DNA of 64,000 nt from Cepaea nemoralis (GCA_014155875.1 JACEFZ010028134.1:1-64000), one strand, 5' to 3'. Numbered from the stretch's first letter, positions 39,201 through 54,200 are shown. Numbers and translations: made by a program. The notes: generated by a model not told the origin, from the letters alone.

Positions 39201-42200
39201 TCTGCTTATGGCTGAGAGTCAGGATTGCCATTGCATACTCCAAAACAGACATGACCAGCCCCTCGTACAGAAGACATAGATGGCGCTGCTCACAGTTTGC
39301 TGCCGCCATCACCCGCATCGCTGCCAAACCCCGCTTGGCCTTTGTTATCACCTGGTCTATGTGCACATTATAAGCAAGGCTTCGATCAAACCGTATCCCC
39401 AGATAATTCATTGCCTGCGTTCTTTCCACCGTCTCTGAACACAGCATTACAGTTGGTGTTGGATTGTTGACAATATGATTATTCAACGAGAACCAAGTCA
39501 CTGTTGCCTTTGTTGGGTTGACCATTGCCCCAGCTTCATCACACCAAGTACTTATGCGATTGAGTTCGGTTTGTAGTTCCACAGCAACCTCCTCTCTATC
39601 CTTACCCTGACGATACACTAAAACATCATCGGCATACGACAATGTCCTGCCAGGTCCAGTGATCTGCTCACTGGTGATTCTCACTGTGTAGGCGTTGAAC
39701 AGTACCAGAGATAATGGTGATCCCTGTGGTAGGCCAGGATATATTGTTGTTGGTTCCGAAGTCCAACTGCCACATCTAAAAACTACTTTCCGTTGGTAGA
39801 GGGCTGCAGCGATCCAACTAAGGAGGAATGGACTTACGTTTAGTTCAAGAAGCTGAAACATTAAAAAATTCAGTGGTACTCTGTTGTATGCGTCCTCAAG
39901 ATCAATCGCTGCAGCAACGGTTTCAGTGCCTGAGTGGAAACCTTCATAGACATCATGGGCAAAGACTGCTGCATTGGTCCAGGTTTCTCTTTTTGGACGG
40001 TACCCACCCAGGGTAGGTGCGAAAACACCTTGCCTCTCTAGTTGGCTTGATATTTTCCTGGCAATTACCTTCTCCAGCAGCTTGCCTATTGTATTCTGCA
40101 TGGTTATAATTCGATATCCCTGAATTTTTTTGTGGTCTTTGTCAGGCTTCGGCAAGGGAATCAGATAGCTGTGTAACCATTCCTCCTTGATGCCAGCACT
40201 CCCTATACTGTTGTTGTGCATGTCTGCTAGTTTCTCTAGCTCATTGTCGGTACACCTATTTATGTCGTCGTATCTTATGCCATCAGGACCTGGAGCACTG
40301 TTTTTTGATCGTCGAAGCACAGCCTTGATTTCTTTCACTGTCACTGTGTCTTCATCCGAAGTGTTCTGGGCCTTGCATTTGTCTGAGGTGACCTCCTTGG
40401 CCAGATTTCGGCCTCCCATGTCTGTCTGGTTGCTCTGCTCAAGGTAGCGTTCAAAGAGGGCTTTGCCCTTGTCCTCGTCAGTCCTCTGCCAGGTGAGGTC
40501 AGCACCTTGGAAGTCAGAAATGCTCTTATTCTTGACTACACCACTCATGCTTTTATGTAGTCGCCAGAACAATTTCAGTGACTTGTCTGTGCTTACTCTT
40601 TGACACACCTCTGCCCATTTTTCGCTTTTAACCACCTTGACCAGTTTTTTGAAATAGCTTACTTTTGTGTGCATCTCTCTTTCTAAGTGCAAGCAGGGAC
40701 TAGGATGACCAGCTCTGTTCTTCTTGGCATTTTGCCATCTCCTTACAGCACTACGCTTATCCACCCAAGCCTTCTCCACCTCGAAACTCCACCACGGTGG
40801 CTGCTCCCAGCTTTTTTTCCTGCCCTGAAACGTTCTGCGCTTGTCACGTCTTATTTTACTCACCACATCTTGCCCTGTACTGTCATACTGGAACGTCTTT
40901 ACCTTTAGCTTGTGCTGCCTGGTTCTGCCTTTCTCCACCAATATGCTGCACGGGTGGTGGTCGCTGCCATGGTGTCCTAGGACACCCCATCTACACACTG
41001 TAGTGAGTGAAGGTGAAACTAGCGCCAGATCAATAGCACTGTCCTCATCGCCTGGACGGCTTGCTGTCCTGGTGACACAGCCACTGTTGATACAAACCAG
41101 GTCGATGGTTTCCAGTGCAGTCTCGAGCTCCTCTCCTTGTGTATTGGAGGAAGTGTTTCCCCATGTTCTGCCTTTAGCGTTGAAGTCACCACAGAAAATA
41201 ACATTTCTCTTGTGGCCTAATATGCCACTTAAGCACTGCCACTTCTGGGCGTCCATACTCGCATTGCGGGCATAAACATTAACCAACACGAATGGTATAC
41301 TGGAATGAACTCTCAACGCCTGTATTTGTATATCGTCACTGTCCCAACTGGACATGTCTAGCTCTGACGCCACCATGCTGTCGCGAACGAGAATCGCCGT
41401 TCCCAGATGTCGTCTGTTGTAGAAACATTTGAAGCCGGCAATTCGGAGTAGCTGATCGCCCAGTCTCGTCTCCTGGAGTGCTACAATGTCGTTCCTGTAA
41501 ACTAGGGTTTCTAAAATAGAGCCCCGTTGTTTTACACTGGCACAGTTCCAATATAGAATACGGATATTCCTGAGTCCTAGACGGTGACACTTGAGTCTAA
41601 AACGCCTCAAACCACCGCGCTTACCTTGCTTCTTTGTCCCTGCGCGGCTACCACGCCGCTTCGTTATGTTGACTGCTGACCGCTCGGAAAAAACACGTTC
41701 TTCCGCCATGTTGAAAAAACGTAAACACAGACTGCTGATAACCACACACGCTGCTGAAAATTCACTCAAGGATGGCTTCGCTCGATGCACGAAATCCGTA
41801 GCATCCGCGCAGATCTTGAGTAGAAACTCCTGGTTTTACATCCTGGCACACCAATTACACGCAAGAGATGAATAAATCCATCCCCTACGCGAAAAAGTTA
41901 ACGAACACAAAACAACACGACCATCCGTCGCCATCTTGAAACCGGAAGATATATATGTTTCCATGTTTATTGGTTGTCAGATTTATGTTTATTGTCATTT
42001 ATAAAGTGATACATATGTTTCCATGTTTATTGGTAGTCAGATTTATGTTTACTGTCATTTATAAAGTGATACATATGTTTCCATGTTTATTGGTAGTCAG
42101 ATTTATGTTTACTGTCATTTATAAAGTGATATATATGTTTCCATGTTTATTGGTTGTCAGATTTATGTTTATTGTCATTTATAAAGTGATACATATGTTT

Positions 42201-45200
42201 CCATGTTTATTGGTAGTCAGATTTATGTTTACTGTCATTTATAAAGTGATACATATGTTTCCATGTTTATTGGTAGTCAGATTTATGTTTACTGTCATTT
42301 ATAAAGTGATACATATGTTTCCATGTTTATTGGTAGTCAGATTTATGTTTACTGTCATTTATAAAGTGATACATATGTTTCCATGTTTATTGGTAGTCAG
42401 ATTTATGTTTACTGTCATTTATAAAGTGATATATATGTTTCCATGTTTATTGGTTGTCAGATTTATGTTTACTGTCATTTATAAAGTGATACATATGTTT
42501 CCATGTTTATTGGTAGTCAGATTTATGTTTACTGTCATTTATAAAGTGATATATATGTTTCCATGTTTATTGGTTGTCAGATTTATGTTTATTGTCATTT
42601 ATAAAGTGATATATATGTTTCCATGTTTATTGGTTGTCAGATTTATGTTTACTGTCATTTATAAAGTGATATATATGTTTCCATGTTTATTGGTTGTCAG
42701 ATTTATGTTTATTGTCATTTATAAAGTGATACATATGTTTCCATGTTTATTGGTAGTCAGATTTATGTTTATTGTCATTTATAAAGTGATACATATGTTT
42801 CCATGTTTATTGGTAGTCAGATTTATGTTTATTGTCATTTATAATGTGATACATATGTTTCCATGTTTATTGGTAGTCAGATTTATGTTTACTGTCATTT
42901 ATAAAGTGATACATATGTTTCCATGTTTATTGGTAGTCAGATTTATGTTTACTGTCATTTATAAAGTGATTTATATGTTTCCATGTTTATTGGTTGTCAG
43001 ATTTATGTTTATTGTCATTTATAAAGTGATACATATGTTTCCATGTTTATTGGTTGTCAGGTTTATGTTTATTGTCATTTATAAAGTGATATATATGTTT
43101 CCATGTTTATTGGTAGTCAGATTTATGTTTACTGTCATTTATAAAGTGATATATATGTTTCCATGTTTATTGGTAGTCAGATTTATGTTTACTGTCATTT
43201 ATAAAGTGATACATATGTTTTCATGTTTATTGGTAGTCAGATTTATGTTTACTGTCATTTATAAAGTGATTCATATGTTTCCATGTTTATTGGTTGTCAG
43301 ATTTATGTTTACTGTCATTTATAAAGTGATACATATTTTTCCATGTTTATGTTTATTGGTAGTCAGATTTATGTTTACTGTCATTTATAAAGTAATACAA
43401 ATGTTTTCATGTTGTTTATCAGTCAGTGATGCAGATGAGCACTTTGAAGTGCGAGAAGATTTGAACCAGAAAGTGTCCATTTTCCAGGGTGACATAACAA
43501 CACTAGAAATTGATGCAATAGTGAATGCTGCCAATGAGTCATTGCTCGGTGGTGGAGGAGGTTTGCACACTGTTATTTAAATTTTGTTTTCACCTTATTT
43601 GTTCCTACTTATCAGAATTTTGATCAGAATTGTTGTCATGAAACACTGAAGTTACAGCTTTCAGGGCACACCTATATATACTTCATCTCCCTCAGAGATG
43701 TCAGCATGGCCAAATGGGTACAAACGTTTGCTCTTAAACATTCCATGTGCTTTAAGGGTTAAGATGCATTTCGTAATCGCGCATTCCGCATGCGAAACAC
43801 AGCTGCGGGCGATTTGGCAGTAGACCGCCTTGCGTTGTTTTTTTATGAAATGGTATGAGTGCCGGTCGTTCAGAAAATTATGGCAAACTACTGAACGTAA
43901 ACTTGCCAAGAGATGACAAACAGCCAAATAATGCTGAAGTTGACTGCTACGTTCTGTAAAGGATATGCAACTAACTTAACTACTCTGTAATGATCTTGCC
44001 CCTTCATCCAGTGAAGCTCCACCCCGATCACTCACTTCCCCGCACTAAATGACAGTAAATTATAAAATTCTCCCAAATGATATCCTCAACCAGCTGCCTT
44101 ATTTCCAACTTTGCTGTCCCCATACATCACTTCCTACTCCGTTCTCTGCTTCATGTGCATCTGTATGGTGGGAGGGTAACACATTCTCCCACTACTATGG
44201 AAGGTGATGTGGAGTTTCCCCTCATGAGGTGTTTCACCCTAATTGGGTTAGTTAGCTGACAGATCATCCTCATTGCACATCGAACCATTCAGTCCGTAAG
44301 TGCTCAGATCCCCTCCTCATTATATACCACAGCATGTAGCGGTTAACGACACCAGTTTTGTGTTGGTTTATTAATCTTCTTTGGCTTCCTGTGTAGTGTT
44401 CTTTTTTGGCCACACCTCTTTTAACTTGCTGTTCTCACAGTCTGACCAATTTTGTAGATTGACAGTCATCACTTGGTTCTCACAAATGACTTACTTCTCA
44501 AAGTGCATTCAGTATATCAGCCTGGTCCATGGATCACCAGCCCTCCACAATATCCTTACCTACAAGCCTCTCAGCCTGCTCATTTCATCTAATTGGGTGC
44601 TACACTGTAATAGGTTCAACAAATCAGAAAAGTGTGTGCAGTTTTCCTAAAACTAATATGTCTTACATTTTCTGCATAAGAAAGAATAATATACTTCACA
44701 CTTTCAGCATAAGAAAGAATAATCTACTTAACATTTCAATGTAAGATGTGAAAGCTTACTTCCAGTAGACTTTGGGAGCACTTTATTCTCCAGGTCAAGC
44801 CGAGAAGCATAGATTGTATTGATTAACAGAGGTGGGAATTCTACAGGCTGAAGTGCAAAATAAACACAAAATATAACTAAGAAGCTCGACAGATGAATAA
44901 AACACACAGATAAAGGCGACCATTTCAACCAAAATCTTTATCAACAGAACAATAACATTAAAATTATTAAAAATATATAAACAAACAACACAACTGGATA
45001 TTTCCCTTGACGCCTGTACAATTGAATCAAATTTTTTTAATAGCTTTTTAGTCATATTTTTTTGTGTTGTTGCACTCGGTTGTAAGCTCAGCAGCAGCAA
45101 ACCCTGTTTATTGATACCTTGCTGCTGAGGTGGTTTAAGTGCATTATTTCACATGTATTCATAATAAAAGATATCTGTAACGGGACCACAGAGAGTGCTC

Positions 45201-48200
45201 CAGTGATGTCCCAAATTTTCCTGGAAAGTTAACCCAGCCAACAAATGCCTCAAGAAGTTGGATGTGTCAGCCGAATGGTGGAAATAACGCTGCTCTGCTG
45301 TTAACAGGTTACAACACAATTACACCCAAATCAACATTCCAGACGAACAAAGAAGAGGAAGAGCAAGAAAAGGACCATTTTGCGCACCCTTGGCGCTGTA
45401 GGAATATGGGGATGGCCTCATATTTTGATAGATGACATCGTCACTCTGGGGTAATGTGGTTAATAACATGCCAGCCGCCTTTACTTTCCTGAATATTTCC
45501 TAGTACCACTTTTAGTCTGTATCTACCTTTTATATTGTAATATTTACATACCATATTAAGGTAAAGTGGTATACGACTCCTTCTCATGCTATGAGAGACG
45601 TATTGAGTATATGGTGCTAGGTTTGTATATTAAGACCAAACAGCACTCAGCGTCTGCTTTTACTTCCAAGGAAATTTCATGGGACCCATGTCAGTCTGGG
45701 TCTACCATTTACATTGTAATATTTACATACCTTATAAAGGTAAAGTGGTAAAGGACTCATTGTCATGCCATGAGAGACTGTCTAGTATTCACATTGTAAT
45801 ATTTTTTTTTTAATTTGTTGCGTATTCCTTACGGGATGTTGCAGTCAACACCAGCATTTTTCAGCTGCTGTTTATGTACTAGGCAAGTGTTACATTCAGT
45901 AGTTTGCCATTGCTTTCTGAATGACCGGCTCCCATACCAGCACATTATAACACAACGCGACACAGTCTGCCGCACAAATCGGTCGCAGCTGAGTTTCAAA
46001 CGCCTGGTATCCGGCTCACGAACCGCGTTCGCAAGCCTTTGGCCACGGAAACATACCATATTAAGGTAAAGTTAGTTAGTTAGTTAGTCGACAGATCATC
46101 CTCATTGCACATCGAACCATTCAGTCTATAAGTGCTCGGATCCCCTCCTCAGCAAATCCCACAGCGTGTAACAGCTAACGACACCAGTTCTGTGTTGGTT
46201 TATCAAACTTCTTTGGCTTCCTGCGTAGTGTTCTTGTTTGACCACCCGTCTTTTAATTTGCTGTTCTCGCAGTCTGGCCATGGTTGTGGATTCACAGTCA
46301 TCACTTGGTTCTCGCAAAAGGTAAAGTGGTAAAGGACTCCTTTTCATGCCATGAGAGACTTATTGAGTATACAGTGCTTGGCTTGTATATTAAGACCAAT
46401 CAGCACTCAGTGGGTGATGTGGTCACTATCAATGGGTGATGTGGTCACTATTACTGCAGCTGCCTTTACTGTCCATGAAATTTCATGGTACCCATTTCAG
46501 ATTGGATCAACCTAGGAGCCCAGGTCCACGCTTTGAGGGGGATTTAAACAGATGCCTACTGGGCTAGCCTGCAAGCCACTGCCTTACTTCAGCTTCCATT
46601 TAAACACCATGTGTTTCCTAACATTACAAATACATGACTATTTAAATATGAGAGTTTGTGATTGGATGTTACTTTCTTCCCTTGTAGTTGATGGAGCTAT
46701 CCACAGAGCCGCGGGGTCGAATCTGGTGGCAGAATGTGAAATCTTAGATGGATGTGTCACTGGGGATGCAAAAATCACTTGTGGATATAAATTGCCAGCT
46801 AAATGTTAGTTACAAGCTGTTCATGTGTGTGTTATGTAGAAGAATGGTGGTTCTGTAGATGCTGTTTTATTGTGACCCACCAGGAAAGTAGCATTCAAAG
46901 AATATTGGTGGTTGGATGGATGGAATGAAGGATAGATGAATGGAAGGATACAGTGTCCTTGTGGGGCCTGCCAGGAAATTAGCATTAAATATTTGTGGTT
47001 GGATGGATAGGTGAGTGGATGGATGAATACTGTTTCAATGTGGCCAACCAGGAAATTAGCATTCCAAAAATATTGGTGGTTGAATGGATAGAAGGATACT
47101 GTTTCATTGTGGCCCATCAGGAAATTAGCATTTAAAAAATATTGGTGGTTAGATGAAAGGAAAGATGGATGGAAGAATACCGTTTCATTGTGGCCCACCG
47201 GGAAATTAGTGTTAAAAAAATTGGTGGTTGGATGGATGGAAGGATGGATGGAAGAATACTGTTTCATTGTGGCCCACCGGGAAATTAGTGTTAAAAAAAT
47301 TGGTGGTTGGATGGATGGAATGAAGGTTGGATGGGTGGAAGGAAGGAAGGTCTCTTGAAGAAGTTATAACTCTTGAGACCGCAGCATTGACATTCATGTC
47401 TTCCGAGCCCTGACAGGATGATTATCTGCCGCGGTCAGGCTGGTGTAGAGAACATGGGAATGAAAGGCAATCAGATTAGTTGCATGTCCTTTACAGGACG
47501 TTGCAATCAATCAATCCCAGTATTTAATGGCTGTTTGCAGTTCTCTAGGCAAATTTAATTTTACTTTCAGTAGTTTGTCATTGCTTTCAGAACAGCCAAC
47601 ACACATACCATTGTGAAAATCAATGCAAAGCAATCTGTTCCCAAATCGCCCATAGCTGACCTTGAACCTCAGATTGTGTAACCACATAAGCCACAAGTAG
47701 ACAAGAAATACTGTATACAAAAACTCTTTTATGTATTGTTTTCAAAAGATGTGATTCACGCTGTTGGTCCAAGAGGAGAGAACCCTAAAGTCCTCAGAAG
47801 GTGTTATATTCGCTGCTTAGAGCTTCTCAAGAAACATAACTTGAAAACAATTGTAAGCATTGAATTTGAATAACGAAGAAACAAACAGTACACTGCATTA
47901 TTTATTGCCTGGCATAGTTACAATTTTACAATTCTTATGAGTAGACATAATGTTTAAAATTAATGTTGTAGACAATTCAAATTACTGTGTGAATATGCAT
48001 GTTGTATATTTCAGCTTCAAAGATTTATCTTAATTACTTTAGTTTATGTTGTGTGGTTTCTGCACTAAATACCTGATGAGATGCAGTAAATCATGCAATC
48101 TATTGTTTGTGTCTTCGTTATTCAAATTGTAAATATTCCTGAAAATATATCTTAGCTACATTCCCTGAAATTTGTTCTTTCTGTATCCTTCTGTTTAACT

Positions 48201-51200
48201 CTTAAAGGACATGAGGGTTTAGTGCAGGATTGTTCTCTCTGAGTTTTAATTTGATGTTAAAGATTAAGGGTTAATTATTTCCAAGCTGTTCAAAATTATA
48301 TTTGTTTTATAATGTTTTTCAAACTGTCAATTCCAGTGAGACTGTCGACCTGTAAGAGGCATATGAATCAGACCAGCTGAGAAACATCTTCTTCTTCGTT
48401 CATCCGGAGTTTTTTTTTCGGATGTGATTGCGTTGTGCCTGTTTACAGCAGAGCTGCGTTCTTGCGCCGTTAGGCCGACACATCCGACTTCTGCGGGCAT
48501 GTGTTGACCGGGTTAACCTTCCCGGGGTGAGAAACATCTAAAAGCAGTGGACACTGGTTTCTTGAGAAAATACAATGAATACCATGAACAGACATACAAT
48601 TGAATGAGACAGTCCTTCAAGAAACAAATGAACAATGTTTATTGATTCAAGATTAGACATTGACAGTCAAGATTTTGAGGGCATGTTATGAGTAGGAAAA
48701 AAACTACTTAAATACTTAGTGACAACTGTCAAAATTCATGAAAAAAGAGGAAGACAAAGAGATAAATACCTGGATGACTTAACCACATGGCATAACTGGG
48801 ACATGAACATGGCCTGATCCAAGACTGGGGCCATGTGAAATTGCAAACCGTGACTGCCACACTTATCAGCATGGCACATGATGATGATACTGCCATTTCC
48901 TACTATAACAATATTTTCATGTCTTTGTCAAGTTTGTTTTCATTATTTCCCACTGTTGCAATATTTTCTTTTGTTCTTTATGTGTGTTTTCACCATTTTC
49001 CAATGTAACAATATTTTCATGTCTTATTTCATATTTGTTTTTTCACCATTTCCCACAATAATGATATTTTCATGTCTATTTCATGTTTGTTTTCACCATT
49101 TCCCACTTTAACGATATTTTCATGTATATTTTATGTTTGTTTTCACCATTTCCCCCATAATGATGTTTTCAAATCTATTTCAGGCTTTCCCATGTATATC
49201 CACTGGCATATTTGGTAAGTGGTTTCACTAAATGTATTATTCATTTGTTAAAAGAATGTTCAAATGGACAAATCTTCAGTGGTACAAGCAATCAGGAAAA
49301 GACTTCTGTGTGGTGATGCAGCATGCAGTGCTACAACAATGTGCGTGTTATAAATAAGTTATTACAGGGCCCTTGTACACGCTCAGCCCATTGGGTATAG
49401 ACTCATATTTGTATAGACCAATCAGCAACCGTGGGTTGGGTCATGTGGTCAGTGACCCACTTGGTAGCCATGTTAGGTTGGGTTGACAGGGAGGACAGGT
49501 CAGTTTGCATCTGTCCCAATGTGGATGGAACCCTTGACCTCCGGGCCAGCAGGCCAGTGTCTAGCCACTGCGGTACTACTCTCTGATTAATGCTGGAGGA
49601 ACATAAGACGCAACTAGAACTAGTGCTGCATGGCGAGTGTGGGAACAGGTTAGATGTGTGCATTGAACCAGAGAGTTGGGGGGAGGGGTTGGTGGGGGTG
49701 GGTTGTGTGTGAGGGGGAGGGGGATATGTATGAATTAGCATCCATACTCTTATATCTACTGAGGTAGATGAAGCACTTATGGGCATATGCCACGTGCATC
49801 AATACTCATTTATATCTACTGAGGTAAACGAGGCACGTACTGGCATATGCCACATGCAGTGACCTCACTTGTGTTAACCAGTAACCAAGCCAGGGTTGCA
49901 GGAGTGTATCCTTAGACTGTATTTAACCAGGTTTATATGCTGACGGGGCAGGCCTGCAGATTCACTCCAGTGAACATTGCACCAAACACAGCTCAGCAAG
50001 GTCTGTTCTATGGTAGAATGAAACAGCCCTAGATGTTGTACTCTGTGGAAGTCTTCTTTGTCCCAGAGCAGTAACTTGCTGTGGATTTGTGATGTGATGG
50101 AGCCATCACATTTTGTTTGCCCGTTGCACAGAGTAGTAGGTAGTTAGCCGTTCTTTCACTTCCACTCATTTGGCAGTGTTTTTTCTATGTGAATGCAACA
50201 TGCACAATAGATAATTGATCTATGACAAATGAGTGGTTGGAAGTTCGGAAGGTAAGATGGGCTTGCATGCCCAGGTTGTGACCCTTTGAAAATAAAGATT
50301 GTTCATTTGTTTGTTCACTTAGGGAGTGATGAACTCAGGTCTTGATCCCTCATCTGACCACGCTCATGTTATTATTAGCTTTGCTCTGTATCGATATAGA
50401 GCAAGATCTGCAACATTTAGTAGATGCAGTTTTTGCACACAGTGAACAACTAAGGTTAGAATTAAATTGTAAGAAGACACAGATTATAGTCATCACAAGG
50501 AAGAATGAAATACCACAATGTAATATACAGGTAATTGGGAATATTCTTAAACAAGTGAATTGGTACAACTAACACGGACCAGTCATAACATCAGATGGGA
50601 GATGCCTTGGTGAGATTACAACAAGAAACACCATAGCGAAGGTAGCCTTTTGCAAGATAAAAAACATACTGACCAATAAAAAATATGTCAGTTGCAACGA
50701 GAAAAAGAGTGTTGAAGTCCTACATAGAATCTACTTTTGTATGGATGTGAAGCTCTGAAAAACATCTAATGGCTGTGAAAATGTGTTTTCTAAGGAAACT
50801 GCAAGGAATACCATGGACAGACAGTACTTCAAGAAATAAATGAAAACCATAAACTTCTTCTGCTGCATTCGTCTGGAATGTTGTTTTAGACATAATTACG
50901 TTGTGCCTGTTTACAGCAGAGCTGCGATATTTGAACCTCTCTGCCGACACATCCGACTTCATCAGGTGTTTGTTAGCCGGGTTACTTTCCCGGGAAAATC
51001 GTTAACTGATTAGCAAAATTAGACATAGACAGTCACAATTTTTTGGACGTGTTATGAGAAGAAATAAGTTGGGCAAGATTGAAGGAAAAAGAACAAGGGG
51101 AGGGCAAATAAGTAAATACCTGGATGGCTTGGCTACGTGGTATGGTTGAGACAAAAACACAGAGCTGATCCACGGCTCAGGTGATCGAGTGAGATGACAA

Positions 51201-54200
51201 AACAAGACCACCCACGCTTATCGGCATGGCACATGATGATGATCTATGGACATGCAAACTAGCCTGCTATGTGTAGTGTTTACAGGGAACCAAACTGCAG
51301 ATATAGGTTGATTCTGAGTGAACTAAGATAATAACGTCTCTAGTGAACTTACTTAACACTTCTGGCATCAAACATATCATATCAGCAGTGTGTATCTGTC
51401 AGGTCAGGGCTATGGAGTCACGATAGTGCTGTGTCTAGCAGCTTTTCTGCCAGCTCAGTGGTCCTGTGTTCGAATCCCCATGGAGGCAGGGATCTGGTTA
51501 AAGTGTACCTGGGCTCCCAGGTCGACCCAGCGGGTACCAAGACATACCTGGCAAGTCAAGACATACCTGGCAAGTCAAGACATACCTGGCAAGTCAAGAC
51601 CTCTCTGAGGAAGACCAAGCACTTATGGTTTTTTTTTTACTTTCATGTACAAAATGATTATTTCTTACTTTCCTTGGCATGCAAAGATGGCTATAAGAGC
51701 ATTGACAAAGAGTAGGATGAAGACTCGTGATCGTTTGTTTTCAGGTTACCCCAACACAAGAGCAGCCAGAGTTGTGCTGGAGACACTACGAGAGTGGTTG
51801 GAGACAGATGAGTATGCAGCACATGTAAGTGTATGCACTGATGAGCTCATGTCCATTGTCAGAGTGATAGAGTTGTCATCTGACAACATGTAACACCGCA
51901 TTATTAGAGCTTTTAATATGATTGCATGGCAACAGAGCATGTATAATGAAGCAGTTGAGTATGTGTTAATCCTGTGGAGAAATAATAAGCACAGACTAAT
52001 GTCCATATCATACAGTGTTATCAGGCCAGGTGAATAGAAATCACAGTGTGGGGATCATGACAAATAAAAATAAAAGTAAGGAAATATGTAATAAATAAGT
52101 TAAGCTACACAACACACATTAAACTTTTCTGTCCTTATGACATTTTTCAAGAACAAAACAAACAAGACTTAAACAACAGACAAAATATATCAAACATATT
52201 GAAAACAGATAATAGTAGAGGAATATGTGCAACTTTTGGGTGTTTTGATGCCAAATTAGGTAATGTAGAACTAAATATAGCCAGCCTAACCAGGAAAAGT
52301 AAAGTTAGATATAGAAGTATTTAAGGGATAAACACGATGTGGAAATTGAGTAAACAGAGTTAAACAGTGACATTTGTAACAGTATTTATGGACACATCCC
52401 CAAGTGTTGTTGGACACATCCTCAAGCATTGATGTACACATCCTCAAACGTTGATGTATACATCTCCAAGCGTTGATGGACACATCCTCAAGTATTGCTG
52501 AATACATCTTGAAATATTGATGGACACATCCTCAAGTGTTGATGGACACATCTCCAAGTGTTGTTGGACACATCCCCAAGTGTTGATGGACACATCCCAA
52601 AGTGTTGATGGACACATCTCCAAGTGTTGATGTATACACCCCAAGTGTTGATGTATACACCCCAAGTGTTGATGGACACATCCCCAAGTATTGATGGACA
52701 CATCTTCAAGTGTTGATGGACACATCCCTAAGTGTTGATGGACACATCCCCAACAAATCCCCAATCTATTACTAAACGTACGGTAGGGTACGATCCCTAG
52801 CAAAAGAGAGATGGACGTCCTAGGAAAATCTACATCACACAAGCATGAGGCACAGGCTTATGCTCAGCTGAAGAGAGTTGCAGAGAATAGGACAGCGGAT
52901 GGTCATTATCAGATGTCTACATCACTTGATGACACTCAGCAAACACACAAAACTTAAAATCTTCAACTCTTGTGTGATTCCAGTGTTAACGTAAGGATGT
53001 GAAAGTTGGAAATCAACGGTAGCTTTAGATAAAAAATTACATAATTTTGAGAACAAATGTCTTAGAAGACTTCTATACGTCCTCTGGACAGACTTCAGAA
53101 CCAAAACGCAAATAAGACAAGAGACTAAGCAAGATACAGTATCCAATTTTATAAGAAGACGCCGTTAGAACTACATCGGCCATGTACTCAGAATGGACAA
53201 GACAAGACTCCCCTACCAAGCCCTCATATTGTCACCGGTAGGGAAAAGAATACGGGGAAGACCAAGAGAGACCCTGTGTAGAACCATCATCAGAGAAGGC
53301 TCATTCAATGACCAAGTAAACATCCAAGATCTACAACAGGTAGCAGCAAACCGCCAAGCATGGAGAGTCAGGACTTCTGCCCTATGTGCTGACTTAGGCT
53401 CAAGAGGAAAGACTAACTAACTAAGATAACTAGCCTTTGAACTGATTGACCTCATGAATCTTCTTCTACATCTGCATTCGTCTGGAATGTTGTTTTGGAT
53501 GTAATTGCGTTGTGTCTGTTTACAGCAGAGCTGCGATATTTGCGCCTCTCGGCTGACACATCCAACTTCTTCAGGCATTTGTTTACCTGATTAACCTTCT
53601 CAGGACCTCATGAGTGATGAAGAATGTATGTCAGTGCACTAGGGGCAAGCCATAGGTATTTAGTCTCCCACAATAGAATGTGAAGTGTGAGGAAGCTGAT
53701 TGTCATTCCGCTTGGAATGCACATTGGAACCATCCTCTGCTACATTCATTGTGATCAGTTTCATCCTCAATTATCCACTCCAGCAGCTGTGATAGAGCAG
53801 ATTCATCAAGTGCTATGTGACCTGGCACCAAGCTATCATTTACTCTTCTTCTTCTGCTACCCTTTCTTTCCCAAGCATAGACCCTCAATCAACACACTAC
53901 AATCCATCCTATCTTTTACTATCCCCTACAGCTCCCTACATATCCTTCCTATCTTTTACTATCCCCTGCAGCTCCCTACATATCCTTCCTATCTTTTACT
54001 ATCCCCTACAGCTCCCTACATATCCTTCCTATCTTTTACTATCCCCTGCAGCTCCCTACATATCCTTCCTATCTTTTACTATCCCCTACAGCTCCCTACA
54101 TATCCTTCCCATATTTGTCATCTTAGTCTCTAATTCCTCCCCCATCCTATCTTTTATTATCTCCTACAGCTCCCTACATATCCTTCCCATATTTGTCATC

